Shown: positions 21,253-30,293, counted from the stretch's first letter. The stretch is 64,000 nt of DNA from Streptococcus anginosus subsp. whileyi MAS624 (GCF_000478925.1 NZ_AP013072.1:102501-166500); one strand, 5' to 3'. The notes: generated by a model not told the origin, from the sequence alone. Numbers and translations: made by a program.

Positions 21253-21732
21253 ATGAAAATAAAACTTGTAACTGTTGGAAAATTAAAAGAAAAATATCTA
21301 AAAGATGGAATTGCAGAGTATGTAAAACGTTTAGGGCGCTTTACTAAATTTGAGATGATTGAACTTCCAGATGAAAAAACACCTGATAAGGCAAGTCACT
21401 TAGAAAATCAACAAATTCTTGACAAAGAAGGAAATCATATCTTATCGAAAATTAATGATAAAGAATTTGTGATTGTTTTAGCTATTGAAGGGCAACAATT
21501 TCCGTCAGAAGAATTCAGTAAGAGATTAAGCGATGTGACTGTTCGTGGATTTTCGGATATTACTTTTGTGATTGGTGGGAGTATTGGTCTGTCTACTGCT
21601 GTCAAAAAAAGAGCTAATTTGCTGATGAGTTTTGGAAAATTGACACTTCCTCATCAGTTAATGCGATTAGTTTTAGTAGAACAAATTTATCGATCGTTTA
21701 TGATTCAACAAGGAAGTCCCTATCATAAGTAA
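21253..21732 (+). CDS. rlmH: 23S rRNA (pseudouridine1915-N3)-methyltransferase RlmH
   Basis: RlmH methylates pseudouridine 1915 in helix 69 of 23S rRNA using S-adenosylmethionine. The 159-residue protein has the SPOUT-family knot ([25 protein letters not shown] and the C-terminal [28 protein letters not shown]), matching RlmH end to end. It is the first rightward gene beyond the origin and is followed by tRNA-Arg. Confidence 0.97.
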   Translation: MKIKLVTVGKLKEKYLKDGIAEYVKRLGRFTKFEMIELPDEKTPDKASHLENQQILDKEGNHILSKINDKEFVIVLAIEGQQFPSEEFSKRLSDVTVRGFSDITFVIGGSIGLSTAVKKRANLLMSFGKLTLPHQLMRLVLVEQIYRSFMIQQGSPYHK

Positions 21733-21774
21733 TCTTGACGTCATAGGCTTTTTTTGTTAAAATGATAGAGCATT

Positions 21775-21848
21775 GGTCTCATAGCTCAGCTGGATAGAGC
21801 ATTCGCCTTCTAAGCGAACGGTCGCAGGTTCGAATCCTGCTGGGATCA
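21775..21848 (+). tRNA. tRNA-Arg (anticodon TCT)
   Basis: A 74-nt cloverleaf folds with D-arm GCTCAGCTGGATAGAGC, anticodon TCT in CTTCTAA, and T-arm GCAGGTTCGAATCCTGC. The tRNA-Arg gene directly before comCDE is the standard streptococcal arrangement. Confidence 0.96.
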
Positions 21849-21858
21849 TATAAGAAAA

Positions 21859-21883
21859 GGGCACGGGAAAGCGTGCCTTTTTC
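21859..21883 (+). terminator. Terminator after tRNA-Arg
   Basis: GGGCACG and CGTGCC form a GC-rich stem around a short purine loop, followed by TTTTTCT. It isolates comCDE from rlmH-tRNA-Arg readthrough. Confidence 0.85.
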
Positions 21884-21901
21884 TATAACTGGATAAAGAA
21901 G

Positions 21902-21968
21902 TCTTTTGAGATGTAAAAATGTATCGTTTAGAGTTTTTTTCAATTTATTTATGAAGATTTTGTATAAT
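21902..21968 (+). promoter_or_regulatory. comCDE promoter with ComE-type direct repeats
   Basis: Two imperfect 9-bp repeats, TCTTTTGAG (21902-21910) and ATCGTTTAG (21923-21931), are 12 bp apart and share the xxxxTTxAG core. They are followed 31 bp later by a TATAAT box (21963-21968). Both the 12-bp and the 31-bp spacing equal those I recall for the pneumococcal comC ComE site. No good -35 box is present, as expected for an activator-dependent promoter. This would give autoinduction by phosphorylated ComE. Confidence 0.75.
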
Positions 21969-22013
21969 TACCTTGTAAGATTTCTTACAAAAAATAAACA
22001 TTAAGGAGAAATT

Positions 22014-22163
22014 ATGAAAAAGTTGTTTGCTAAAAAAGAGGTAGTAAAAAAGGAAGTTGTAGAATTTAAAGAACTGAATGATGAGCAGTTAGATAAAATC
22101 GTTGGTGGGGATAGGAGGGATCCTAGAGGAATGATTGGAATTGGGAAAAAATTATTTGGTTAG
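22014..22163 (+). CDS. comC: Competence-stimulating peptide precursor ComC
   Basis: The 49-residue precursor has a double-glycine leader (VEFKELNDEQLDKIVGG) followed by a 17-residue mature peptide, DRRDPRGMIGIGKKLFG. The peptide starts with an acidic residue and Arg, like other streptococcal CSPs, and ends basic and hydrophobic. It should be cut and exported by ComAB (not in this window) and sensed by ComD. A good ribosome binding site (TTAAGGAGAAATT) precedes the ATG. The stop lies 14 bp before comD. The mature sequence resembles one I recall from a 'S. milleri' strain. Confidence 0.95.
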   Translation: MKKLFAKKEVVKKEVVEFKELNDEQLDKIVGGDRRDPRGMIGIGKKLFG

Positions 22164-22177
22164 GAGATTTTATCATT

Positions 22178-23500
22178 ATGAATCTGGATAAAATATTTAT
22201 AATCATTTCTTTTATTATCGGAATTTTATCTTTTTCAATTGTTCATAAAAAAATTAGTAAAGTGAAAATTATAGATTTTCGCTTTACTTTATTGTGCTTG
22301 TGTTTATTTTTATTTTCATCTTTTATAAATTCGATTAATTCCTTATTAGCCTATTTATGTTTATTATTAGAGCCTATTATAATTTACTTCTATTTTTATC
22401 GCTTTAAGAAATATGAGAAGTGTATATCAGTTTTTGCAACCTTTTTAATTTATTCATCTGTAACTACCTCTGAAACCTTCTTTTCAGTTATTATTTCTTC
22501 TGTTACAGGTGATAAGTTTGTTGATAGATACTGGGGATTGTTCTATATTTTTATCAATATTATTTCTTTAATTTTTATTTTAAAAGCAATTGATTATTTT
22601 AAGTTTAATTTTAAATATTTTAAAAAGGCGGATTTCAAAGAGAATATTTTGCAGTTAAACTTTTATCTCTTATTTATTCATTTTGTATTAAATTTATCGC
22701 ATTGGCTTAGTAACATGAAAAATTTAAATAGTTTTTCTAGTATGATTGCTACAATTTGCTTTTTAATGTTTATGTCAACTTTATTCTACTTACAATCTAT
22801 TCGTGAAAAGTATGAAAAAGAAGAACAAATTAAACAAAAAGAACGAGAACAACTACAATTACAAAAATATACAGATGAAATAGTGAGTCTGTATAATGAA
22901 ATTCGAGGTTTTCGTCATGATTATGGAGGAATGTTGGCAAGCTTCCAATCAGCCATTCATACAGCTGATATAAAAGAAGTAGAGCGAATTTATCAGGAAG
23001 TGCTAGTAAATGCTAATTTACAACTTCGTTCAGATAAATATACGTATTTTGATTTAAATAATGTTGGAGATTCAGCACTTAGAAGTGTTATGACACAAAC
23101 CTTATTTAAGACGCGTGACTATAATATAGAATTAACATTTGAAGTAAAAGATTTTGTCAAACCCTTGCCGATTAAATTGTTAGATTTGGTTAGAATGACA
23201 AGTGTCCTTTTAAATAATGCAATAGAGGGAGCGGCAGAAAGTTATCAAAAAACGATGAATGTTTCTTTAGTAGATCTGGATACAGAAACAATCTTAGTTA
23301 TTCAAAATTCACGTAAGAAACGACCGCTAGATTTAGAAGAGATTTACCAAACTGATTTTTCAACAAAGGGTGAAGGACGCGGTTTAGGCTTAAGCAATAT
23401 CAAAGAAATTATTAACAACTATGAAGGAATTATCCTCGATACTAAAATTGAGGATGAATATTTTACACAAGTAATAAGAGTAAGGAAAGAAGGTTTATAA
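22178..23500 (+). CDS. comD: Competence histidine kinase ComD
   Basis: ComD is the membrane receptor for CSP. The 440-residue protein has about six or seven membrane helices in the first 205 residues, a coiled linker (REKYEKEEQIKQKEREQLQLQ), an HPK10-type phospho-acceptor box (GFRHDYGGMLASF) and a C-terminal ATPase domain (MTSVLLNNAIEGA as N-box, GEGRGLGLSNIKEIINNY as G-box). The N-terminal sensor should be matched to the DRRDPRG-type peptide made next door. Its stop overlaps the comE start. Confidence 0.95.
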   Translation: MNLDKIFIIISFIIGILSFSIVHKKISKVKIIDFRFTLLCLCLFLFSSFINSINSLLAYLCLLLEPIIIYFYFYRFKKYEKCISVFATFLIYSSVTTSETFFSVIISSVTGDKFVDRYWGLFYIFINIISLIFILKAIDYFKFNFKYFKKADFKENILQLNFYLLFIHFVLNLSHWLSNMKNLNSFSSMIATICFLMFMSTLFYLQSIREKYEKEEQIKQKEREQLQLQKYTDEIVSLYNEIRGFRHDYGGMLASFQSAIHTADIKEVERIYQEVLVNANLQLRSDKYTYFDLNNVGDSALRSVMTQTLFKTRDYNIELTFEVKDFVKPLPIKLLDLVRMTSVLLNNAIEGAAESYQKTMNVSLVDLDTETILVIQNSRKKRPLDLEEIYQTDFSTKGEGRGLGLSNIKEIINNYEGIILDTKIEDEYFTQVIRVRKEGL

Positions 23501-24249
23501 TGAAAGTATTAGTATTAGAAGATGAAATTACACATCAAGTAAGAATGGAAACAACTTTGGCAGAGATTGCAAAAGAAATGGGAATTACGATAAAAGTTAA
23601 AGTAACTGGAAAAGTAAGGGAATTTAAAGAATATATTGAAAACGATGAAGTAAATCAATTATATTTTTTAGATATTGATATTAAAGGAGAGGAAACAAAA
23701 GGTTTAGAAATAGCAAAATTTATACGTCATCACAATCCGTATGCCATTATTGTTTTTGTTACAACGAAATCAGAATTTGCCACTATGACCTTCAAATATA
23801 AGGTATCTGCACTGGATTTTGTTGATAAAAATTTGAGTGATGTTGCTTTTAAAAAACATATAAAAGACAGCATTGAGTATACAAAAGCGACATTGATTGA
23901 AAATAAAGATATGGTGGATTATTTTGAATATAGCTTTCGTGGCGGAGAGGTTAGAATGCCTTTTAATGACATTTTATATATTGAAACGACAGGCTCTTCT
24001 CATAAATTAAGAATTGTCGGTAAAAACTTTTTTAAAGAATTCTATGGCACTATTGCAGATATTCAAGAAAAAGATAAAGAAACAAGACGTTTCTTTTCAC
24101 CTCATAAATCCTACCTAGTCAATATTGGAAACATCAAAGGTTATGACAAAAAAATGCGAGAAATAATTTTTTATGAAGATCATCGTTGTCCGATTACTCG
24201 AATGAAACTTGGAAAATTAAAAGCTATTTTAGAGGAATTAAAAGGATAA
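23500..24249 (+). CDS. comE: Competence response regulator ComE
   Basis: The 249-residue regulator has a receiver domain with the phospho-acceptor Asp58 in YFLDIDIKGE and a LytTR DNA-binding domain (residues about 145-245; FRGGEVRMPFNDILYIET, FFSPHKSYLVN). Phosphorylated ComE should bind the direct repeats before comC and drive early competence genes. The start overlaps comD by one base. Length equals pneumococcal ComE. Confidence 0.96.
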   Translation: MKVLVLEDEITHQVRMETTLAEIAKEMGITIKVKVTGKVREFKEYIENDEVNQLYFLDIDIKGEETKGLEIAKFIRHHNPYAIIVFVTTKSEFATMTFKYKVSALDFVDKNLSDVAFKKHIKDSIEYTKATLIENKDMVDYFEYSFRGGEVRMPFNDILYIETTGSSHKLRIVGKNFFKEFYGTIADIQEKDKETRRFFSPHKSYLVNIGNIKGYDKKMREIIFYEDHRCPITRMKLGKLKAILEELKG

Positions 24250-24301
24250 ATAGAATAGATAATGAAATAGCAAATATAGTTAAATTTTTAAATAAAAACT
24301 A

Positions 24302-24329
24302 TTGACAAAGTTCTCCAAACTGGTATAAT
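24302..24329 (+). promoter_or_regulatory. Promoter of tRNA-Glu/tRNA-Asn
   Basis: Perfect TTGACA (24302-24307) and TATAAT (24324-24329) boxes are separated by 16 bp, about 28 bp before tRNA-Glu. Confidence 0.85.
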
Positions 24330-24357
24330 AGTATATGTTCTGTGAAAGAGCATATAT

Positions 24358-24429
24358 GGTCCGTTGGTCAAGGGGTTAAGACACCGCCTTTTCACGGCGG
24401 TAACACGGGTTCGAATCCCGTACGGACTA
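24358..24429 (+). tRNA. tRNA-Glu (anticodon TTC)
   Basis: A 72-nt cloverleaf with acceptor GGTCCGT/ACGGACT, anticodon loop CTTTTCACG and T-arm ACGGGTTCGAATCCCGT. It shares a promoter with tRNA-Asn, whose gene starts 6 bp later. Confidence 0.97.
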
Positions 24430-24434
24430 TATTA

Positions 24435-24508
24435 TCCGGCATAGCTCAGTTGGTAGTAGCGCATGACTGTTAATCATGATGTCGTAGGTTCGAGTCCTAC
24501 TGCCGGAG
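24435..24508 (+). tRNA. tRNA-Asn (anticodon GTT)
   Basis: A 74-nt cloverleaf with acceptor TCCGGCA/TGCCGGA, D-arm GCTCAGTTGGTAGTAGC, anticodon GTT in CTGTTAATC and T-arm GTAGGTTCGAGTCCTAC. Confidence 0.97.
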
Positions 24509-24513
24509 CTACG

Positions 24514-24538
24514 AAGCATTCATAAAGGATGCTTTTTT
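24514..24538 (+). terminator. Terminator of the tRNA-Glu/Asn unit
   Basis: AAGCAT pairs with ATGCTT around a 9-nt loop and runs into TTTTTT. Confidence 0.75.
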
Positions 24539-24556
24539 ATATTAGTAATATATAAT

Positions 24557-24593
24557 AAAACCCAAACTGTCTTTTTGTTCAGTTTGGGTTTTT
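24557..24593 (-). terminator. Terminator of yfhO (possibly bidirectional)
   Basis: AAACCCAAACTG and CAGTTTGGGTTT form a 12-bp stem flanked by T-runs on both strands. It sits just past the yfhO stop. Confidence 0.85.
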
Positions 24594-24595
24594 AA

Positions 24596-27172
24596 TTATA
24601 ACAATTTTTTCTTTCGTATCTTATTATAAATAATAAAGAATGAGATTCCAGATAAAAATGCTATACTACCTTCTTTTAGACCATTCGGGATAAATGTCAG
24701 TTTTATTTTTCCTGCGCCTTTTTTGACATTAACCTTCATAAAGCCATTTTGTGCCCTTGAGATTTTGATTGATTTTCCATTTTGTGTTGCAGCCCAACCT
24801 TTATCATAAGGAATGGTAAAGAATAAAGAACTATCTCGTTGAGCTTGATAATGTGCTGTTATTGTATTATGTTTTGTTGTCACAGATACTTTTTGTCGTT
24901 GAATCTTGTTTATCGCTTGTTGAAAATGACTGGTGTCAAGCTTATAAAATTCAGGACTATCAAATGAAACTTTTGAATTATCTGGGAAAGATATTTTAAC
25001 GGTTATGATTTGTTTTTGCTTAAAATAACCAAGATTAAAAAATGGAAAAACATTGTTGGTACCATAATGCATTTTTTGATTGTTATTTACAGTTATGTCA
25101 ACTGATTTTTGGTTATCATTTGAGAAAGTTAAGTTTGGCAAAGTTAAATAAACTTGACTATTTGCTGGAACTTCTAAAGTGTAAGTGATGCTGGCAAAAG
25201 AGTCATAACTTTCTTTATCTACTTCTGCAGCTATTCTATTTCCAACTTGCTTAACATTATGATTACTTGTAGGAGGTAATCTGTGATAGTATTTTAAATT
25301 TAATCCAGAAAGCTGATTGAGAAAACGAGTTTGATTATCTAATGTTAAGTGATTAAACTTTACATCTCTGTAAATTGAATTTGTTAAAAATGCTAGTGAA
25401 TTAGCATTTTTATTTTCATAAAGTGTTAAATTATCTTTCGTTTTAATGGAAGTAAAACCATATTTTTGAGGATTGTTTGTTGAAATATTATATTTTACAC
25501 CCAATAAGCTATCCATAAGGATACTATTGTTTTGGTAACGTAAATTTAAATTAGTTCCAGATGACTTAAAACCTAATTTATCAAGAATAGAACTAGCTGC
25601 AGTATTGCGGACAGAAGAAAATTGTGAGATACCATTATAATTGTATTTCATACTGTCATTTCCAGTTTGAATAGCTAATTTTTCAGTTCTAAAAAAATTG
25701 GAATTTTTCTTTTTACTGTAGTTGACGAGTAAATCAATAGCTGTTAAATCTTGTTCATAAGCATTTCTACTTGCAAAGACCCATTCTTTTGCAATTCCTT
25801 CCATTTGATAAAAACTATTTAAACTTAGTTCGAAGCAAACAAATAATAAAGTAGAAATAGTAAATATTTTAACAGAAATATATTTTTTTGTATAAGCCCA
25901 AGAAATTAAAAGATAAGTAATCAAAAACTCTAATGTTAAGATGAAATTAACAGAACCTAAAAATTTGTAATGATTCTTAAAAATAAAAGCAGCAATAAAA
26001 CCAAGTCCTAAGATAGAAAAACTGGCTAGAATGTTTGTGAATTTAATCTCTTTTAGACGCTCCAAGCTTTCTGCAGCTAAGAAGATAATGACAATGGAAA
26101 ATGTCCAAGAATAACGATGTAGAAACATATTTGGCGCATGCATACCTTGCCAAAATAAATCTAACGGTTGTAAAGAAAAGCTAGCTACTAAAATTGTAAT
26201 TAAAAGAAAATAAGCAAGTTTCACGTGAAACTTAATAGATCGTAATGTAAAAAATAGAACTGCTAACAATAATGGAATGAGACCAACATAAATCATAGGA
26301 ATAGAGCCATATTTAGTTGTGTCAAAAGCTCCAATGAAGTTTTTGGCAAAAATATCTAAATACCAACTTTTTTCAGTCAGTAAGGTTGTCACTTTTGTTA
26401 ATTTTTCACCATGAGTTTTTAAGTCTAGAAAAGTTGGTAAAATCATGATAAGACTCGTTATCCCAGCTAAAATTGATACAATTGTAAAGTCCAGGAAAGA
26501 TTTAATCCTAGTTTTAAAATCCCATGAAATTTGAACAATATACCATAGAATAAGAAAGAGAACCATCATGTATCCAAAATAATAATTTTGAATGAAAAGA
26601 ATTGACAGAGATGTAAAGTAAAGAACATAACCTTTTTGGAGTATCAAATAATGTAAACCGAGTAAAATAAGCGGAATAATGATGAAAACATCTAACCAAG
26701 TTTTTATTTCAAGTTGACTAACTGCAAAACTCATTAAAGCATAGGATGTTGACAGTATCAAAATAAGATGAGGAGAAATTTTTTTAAAGATAGCTTTAAT
26801 ACTTATGAAACATGTTAATCCCATTAAACCAAACTTTATCAGAGTAAATAAATATACTGCATCCGGCATATTTTTTAAATTGAAAAAGTAAACTAAAGGT
26901 GATAAGAAACTTCCAAGATAATAGCTAGATAAAGCATAAAAATTTAATCCAAGTCCACTTGTAAACGTGTAAAAAATACTGTCTGTACCATGCAAAATAT
27001 TTCTTAAGGTAACATCGAAAATGACATACTGATGAAAACCATCTCCCAAAAGTGGAGAAGTATCACTTTTCCAATAAATTCCATTTATAAAATAAGTTAA
27101 AAACAGGATAAAAAATGGGATAAAAAAGGCAAACAGATAATAATGCTTAAGAAGTTTTTTGATTTTTTTCAT
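24596..27172 (-). CDS. YfhO-family polytopic membrane protein
   Basis: The 858-residue protein has about 12 or 13 membrane helices in its first 460 residues, a large extracellular region (about 465-830) and a final helix near the C-terminus (AFLSGISFFIIYNKI). N-terminal NGIYWKSDTSPLLGDGFHQY and the HRYSWTFS loop fit the YfhO family, which belongs to the GT-C glycosyltransferase-like membrane proteins. In other Gram-positives YfhO relatives act in glycosylation of teichoic or lipoteichoic acid; which polymer is modified here cannot be read from sequence. A parS-like site lies inside the gene at 26217. Confidence 0.88.
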   Translation of the reverse strand: MKKIKKLLKHYYLFAFFIPFFILFLTYFINGIYWKSDTSPLLGDGFHQYVIFDVTLRNILHGTDSIFYTFTSGLGLNFYALSSYYLGSFLSPLVYFFNLKNMPDAVYLFTLIKFGLMGLTCFISIKAIFKKISPHLILILSTSYALMSFAVSQLEIKTWLDVFIIIPLILLGLHYLILQKGYVLYFTSLSILFIQNYYFGYMMVLFLILWYIVQISWDFKTRIKSFLDFTIVSILAGITSLIMILPTFLDLKTHGEKLTKVTTLLTEKSWYLDIFAKNFIGAFDTTKYGSIPMIYVGLIPLLLAVLFFTLRSIKFHVKLAYFLLITILVASFSLQPLDLFWQGMHAPNMFLHRYSWTFSIVIIFLAAESLERLKEIKFTNILASFSILGLGFIAAFIFKNHYKFLGSVNFILTLEFLITYLLISWAYTKKYISVKIFTISTLLFVCFELSLNSFYQMEGIAKEWVFASRNAYEQDLTAIDLLVNYSKKKNSNFFRTEKLAIQTGNDSMKYNYNGISQFSSVRNTAASSILDKLGFKSSGTNLNLRYQNNSILMDSLLGVKYNISTNNPQKYGFTSIKTKDNLTLYENKNANSLAFLTNSIYRDVKFNHLTLDNQTRFLNQLSGLNLKYYHRLPPTSNHNVKQVGNRIAAEVDKESYDSFASITYTLEVPANSQVYLTLPNLTFSNDNQKSVDITVNNNQKMHYGTNNVFPFFNLGYFKQKQIITVKISFPDNSKVSFDSPEFYKLDTSHFQQAINKIQRQKVSVTTKHNTITAHYQAQRDSSLFFTIPYDKGWAATQNGKSIKISRAQNGFMKVNVKKGAGKIKLTFIPNGLKEGSIAFLSGISFFIIYNKIRKKKLL
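26217..26232. promoter_or_regulatory. parS-like site inside yfhO
   Basis: AGTTTCACGTGAAACT is a perfect palindrome matching the parS consensus at 14 of 16 positions; only the outermost pair differs. It lies about 7 kb to the right of oriC. Confidence 0.7.
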
Positions 27173-27245
27173 AGGTTATGATAAATAATAAAATGCTAAA
27201 AATTAAGGAACTGAATCTTTTATCAGCTCCTACTGTCGAAAAGGT

Positions 27246-28868
27246 TTAATCTTTCCAAAGGTTCTTGACTTTTTCTTGTACTTCTTGATTTTCTAAAAAT
27301 TCATCATAGGTTTCATCAATTCGGTCAATGACACCATTTTTAGAAAGAACAATAATGTGATTAGCAAGTGTCTGGATAAATTCATGATCATGACTAGCAA
27401 AAATAATAGATTCTTTAAAGTTTTTCAGACCGTCATTTAGGCTAGAAATAGATTCTAAGTCTAAGTGGTTGGTTGGATCATCTAATATCAAAACGTTTGA
27501 TTTGAGAAGCATGAGTTTTGACAGCATGACACGAACCTTTTCCCCACCTGACAAAACATTGACAGGTTTGTTAACTTCATCACCAGAGAAAAGCATACGC
27601 CCTAAAAACCCTCGAAGGAAAGTATTGTCATCTTCTTCTTTACTTGCAAATTGACGGAGCCAGTCAAGAATAGATTCCCCACTAGCAAAGTCTTTGCTGG
27701 TGTCTTTTGGTAGATAAGATTGACTAGTTGTAACGCCCCACTTTACAGTTCCTTCATAGTCAATATCTCCTATAATAGCTCGAATCAAAGCAGTTGTTTG
27801 AAGGTCGTTTTGTCCAATCAAGGCTGTCTTATCTCCAGGACGCAGAATGAAGCTGATATTATTAAGAATAATATCGCCGTCAATCTTGACAGAAAGATTT
27901 TCGACTGTCAAGAGGTCGTTTCCGATTTCACGTTCTGCTTTGAAGTTAATAAATGGATATTTACGGCTTGATGGGACAATTTCTTCCAATTCAATTTTGT
28001 CAAGCATTTTTTTACGAGAAGTTGCTTGCTTAGATTTTGAAGCATTAGCAGAGAAGCGAGCAACGAATTCTTGCAGTTGCTTGATTTTTTCCTCAGCTTT
28101 AGCATTGCGGTCTGCTAAGAGTTTAGCAGCTAATTCACTAGATTCTTTCCAGAAGTCATAATTACCAACATAAAGTTTGATTTTACCGAAGTCTAAATCA
28201 GCCATATGGGTACATACTTTATTAAGGAAGTGACGATCGTGAGATACAACAATAACGGTGTTTTCAAAATCAATCAAAAAATCTTCTAGCCAAGAGATGG
28301 ATTGGATATCAAGACCGTTTGTTGGTTCATCTAGTAACAGAACGTCTGGTTTACCAAATAGAGCTTTAGCAAGAAGAACTTTTACTTTATCTCCATTTGA
28401 TAATTCGTTCATATTTTGGTAGTAGAGGGTTTCAGGAATATGAAGATTTTGTAGCAATTGAGAAGCTTCGGTTTCGGCTTCCCAGCCACCTAATTCAGCA
28501 AATTCACCTTCTAATTCAGCTGCTCGGACACCATCTTCATCAGAAAAATCAGGTTTCATATAAATGGTATCTTTTTCTTTCATAATATTATAAAGATGCT
28601 CATTCCCCATGATAACTACGTCAATAACTCGATTTTCTTCATAGTCAAAATGATTTTGTCGAAGGACTGAGAGACGTTCATCTGGTCCGAGTGAGATATT
28701 TCCAGTAGTTGGTTCGATATCGCCAGCTAAGATTTTTAAAAAAGTTGATTTTCCTGCACCATTAGCGCCGATTAAACCATAAGTATTTCCTTTTGTAAAT
28801 TTGATATTCACATCATCAAATAATTTTCGATCACTAAATCGTAGTGAGACATCCGATACTGTAAGCAA
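27246..28868 (-). CDS. ABC-F family ribosome-associated ATPase (YkpA/YbiT-like)
   Basis: The 540-residue protein carries two ABC ATPase domains and no membrane helices, so it is an ABC-F translation factor. Domain 1 has a standard Walker A (GLIGANGAGKSTFLKIL), the signature LSNGDKVKVLLAKALF and Walker B (VLLLDEPTNGLD). The linker (about 240-300) is rich in Lys and Glu. Domain 2 keeps LSGGEKVRVMLSKLML and VLILDDPTNHLD, but its Walker A reads GQNDLQTTAL, lacking the Lys. ABC-F proteins bind the ribosomal E site to rescue stalled or drug-blocked translation. Nothing shows that this one gives antibiotic resistance. Confidence 0.93.
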   Translation of the reverse strand: MLTVSDVSLRFSDRKLFDDVNIKFTKGNTYGLIGANGAGKSTFLKILAGDIEPTTGNISLGPDERLSVLRQNHFDYEENRVIDVVIMGNEHLYNIMKEKDTIYMKPDFSDEDGVRAAELEGEFAELGGWEAETEASQLLQNLHIPETLYYQNMNELSNGDKVKVLLAKALFGKPDVLLLDEPTNGLDIQSISWLEDFLIDFENTVIVVSHDRHFLNKVCTHMADLDFGKIKLYVGNYDFWKESSELAAKLLADRNAKAEEKIKQLQEFVARFSANASKSKQATSRKKMLDKIELEEIVPSSRKYPFINFKAEREIGNDLLTVENLSVKIDGDIILNNISFILRPGDKTALIGQNDLQTTALIRAIIGDIDYEGTVKWGVTTSQSYLPKDTSKDFASGESILDWLRQFASKEEDDNTFLRGFLGRMLFSGDEVNKPVNVLSGGEKVRVMLSKLMLLKSNVLILDDPTNHLDLESISSLNDGLKNFKESIIFASHDHEFIQTLANHIIVLSKNGVIDRIDETYDEFLENQEVQEKVKNLWKD

Positions 28869-29022
28869 TATTTTTCTCCTAACTCTGTAATTAGTTTCAT
28901 TTTACTAGAAAATTTGACTTTTTTCAAATGATTCAGGGATAAAATATTACATTTTAGAATATAGAGAAGTAAGAAAAAATAAATAGATTTATAATAAATT
29001 TATAAATTTTTAGGAGGAAAAA

Positions 29023-29562
29023 ATGAAAATTTTATTAATAAATGGTTATCAAAAGCATGATTTCTGTAAAGGAGAATTAAATTTTAGTTTGTATAATGTT
29101 ATGTTGGAAAATTTACGACACAAACATGATATTCAGTTATCGTCAGTTGAGGACTACAACGTAATAAACGAAAGAAATAAATTTTTGTGGGCAGATTTGA
29201 TTATTTTTCAATTTCCTATTTATTGGTTTAATGTACCTGGGAAGTTGAAATTATATATGGATGAAGTCTTTGAATATGGTCAATTTTATTCATTTGCAGA
29301 TACTTATGGACAAGGTGGTTTAATGAAAAATAAAGAATATATCTTATCCACAACTTGGAATGCCCCAGAAGAAGTTTTTAATAATCCGGCTGCATTTTTT
29401 GATGGAAAAAATGTAGATGATGTTTTAATTTCATTCCATAAGACCATGGAATTTTGTGGTTTAAAGAAAAGAAAAACACTATCTTTTCATAATGTTGTGA
29501 AAAATCCTCAATTTAAATTTTATAAACAGACAATAGAAGATTATTTTTTAAAAGAGTTGTAA
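29023..29562 (+). CDS. NAD(P)H oxidoreductase, flavodoxin-like fold (MdaB/KefF type)
   Basis: The 179-residue protein has the flavodoxin-like fold with FMN/FAD-contact segments (ILLINGYQKHDFCKGELN, then IIFQFPIYWFNVPGKLKLYMDEVF, then YILSTTWNAPEEVF), typical of quinone reductases such as MdaB. The ribosome binding site AGGAGG is ideal. It is followed at 21 bp by a triosephosphate isomerase-like gene and then galE, all rightward. Substrate is unknown. Confidence 0.85.
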   Translation: MKILLINGYQKHDFCKGELNFSLYNVMLENLRHKHDIQLSSVEDYNVINERNKFLWADLIIFQFPIYWFNVPGKLKLYMDEVFEYGQFYSFADTYGQGGLMKNKEYILSTTWNAPEEVFNNPAAFFDGKNVDDVLISFHKTMEFCGLKKRKTLSFHNVVKNPQFKFYKQTIEDYFLKEL

Positions 29563-29583
29563 ATAGTGTAAAGGGGGCGTAAA

Positions 29584-30273
29584 GTGTTAGTTGTTTTTAA
29601 TTTTAAAAATCAGATGTCAATCAAGCAACAATTAGAATTGTTAGAGAAGTTCAATCAACCAATGAGCAAACAACATCAATTGATTATTGCTCCTATCATA
29701 CCGGATTATAATGTATATCATTTTGACATTGCAGTTCAAAATTTGTCAATTAAAGGAAGAAATGTAGGTGATTTATCGCCTCAACATTTAAAACATTACA
29801 ATATAAATTATGCTTTTGTAGGTCATTTAGAAAGGCAAAAGTATTTAAATGAAACAACAAGAATGATTCGCTCAAAGATTGACAATGCTTTACAGAAAAA
29901 TATTATTCCTATTATTTGTGTAGGAAATCATGAAAATCCTATTTTTGAATGCGCAACATATTTAGATGATCTAGATCTCCAGGATAAACATATTATTGTA
30001 GCTTACGAAATATTGAGTGCAACATTAAAAGGAAAAAAAGATTATTCCTTTATAGATGTTGAAGAAAGTTTTCAAGATTTAAAAGATTATTTGGATAATT
30101 TAAGTGTAAAGTTTGGTTTTACATATCAGTTGATTTTTGGTGGTGGTGTAAACTGTGAAGATATTGAACAGATTTTAACTATTGGATTTGATGGGATTCT
30201 TATTGGAGATAGAATTGAAAGTTTGGTTGAAACCTACCAATACTTACTAAAAGATACTCTTGTATTGATGTAG
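29584..30273 (+). CDS. Divergent triosephosphate isomerase-like protein
   Basis: This 229-residue protein has the TIM-barrel order of triosephosphate isomerase. Substrate and catalytic residues are recognisable: Asn6-Lys8 in VFNFKN (GNWK in TpiA), His81 in GHLERQ (GHSERR), Glu142 in AYEILSA (AYEPVWA), a phosphate-binding GGGVN near 187 and DGILIGD near 203. Motifs around these residues are much changed, and the GTGK stretch of loop 6 is replaced by LKGKK. The start is a GTG with AAGGGGG upstream. It is probably a paralogue of the housekeeping tpiA; sugar isomerase activity of some kind is plausible but unproven. Confidence 0.75.
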   Translation: MLVVFNFKNQMSIKQQLELLEKFNQPMSKQHQLIIAPIIPDYNVYHFDIAVQNLSIKGRNVGDLSPQHLKHYNINYAFVGHLERQKYLNETTRMIRSKIDNALQKNIIPIICVGNHENPIFECATYLDDLDLQDKHIIVAYEILSATLKGKKDYSFIDVEESFQDLKDYLDNLSVKFGFTYQLIFGGGVNCEDIEQILTIGFDGILIGDRIESLVETYQYLLKDTLVLM

Positions 30274-30293
30274 AAAGACAAGGAGAAGAAAAA

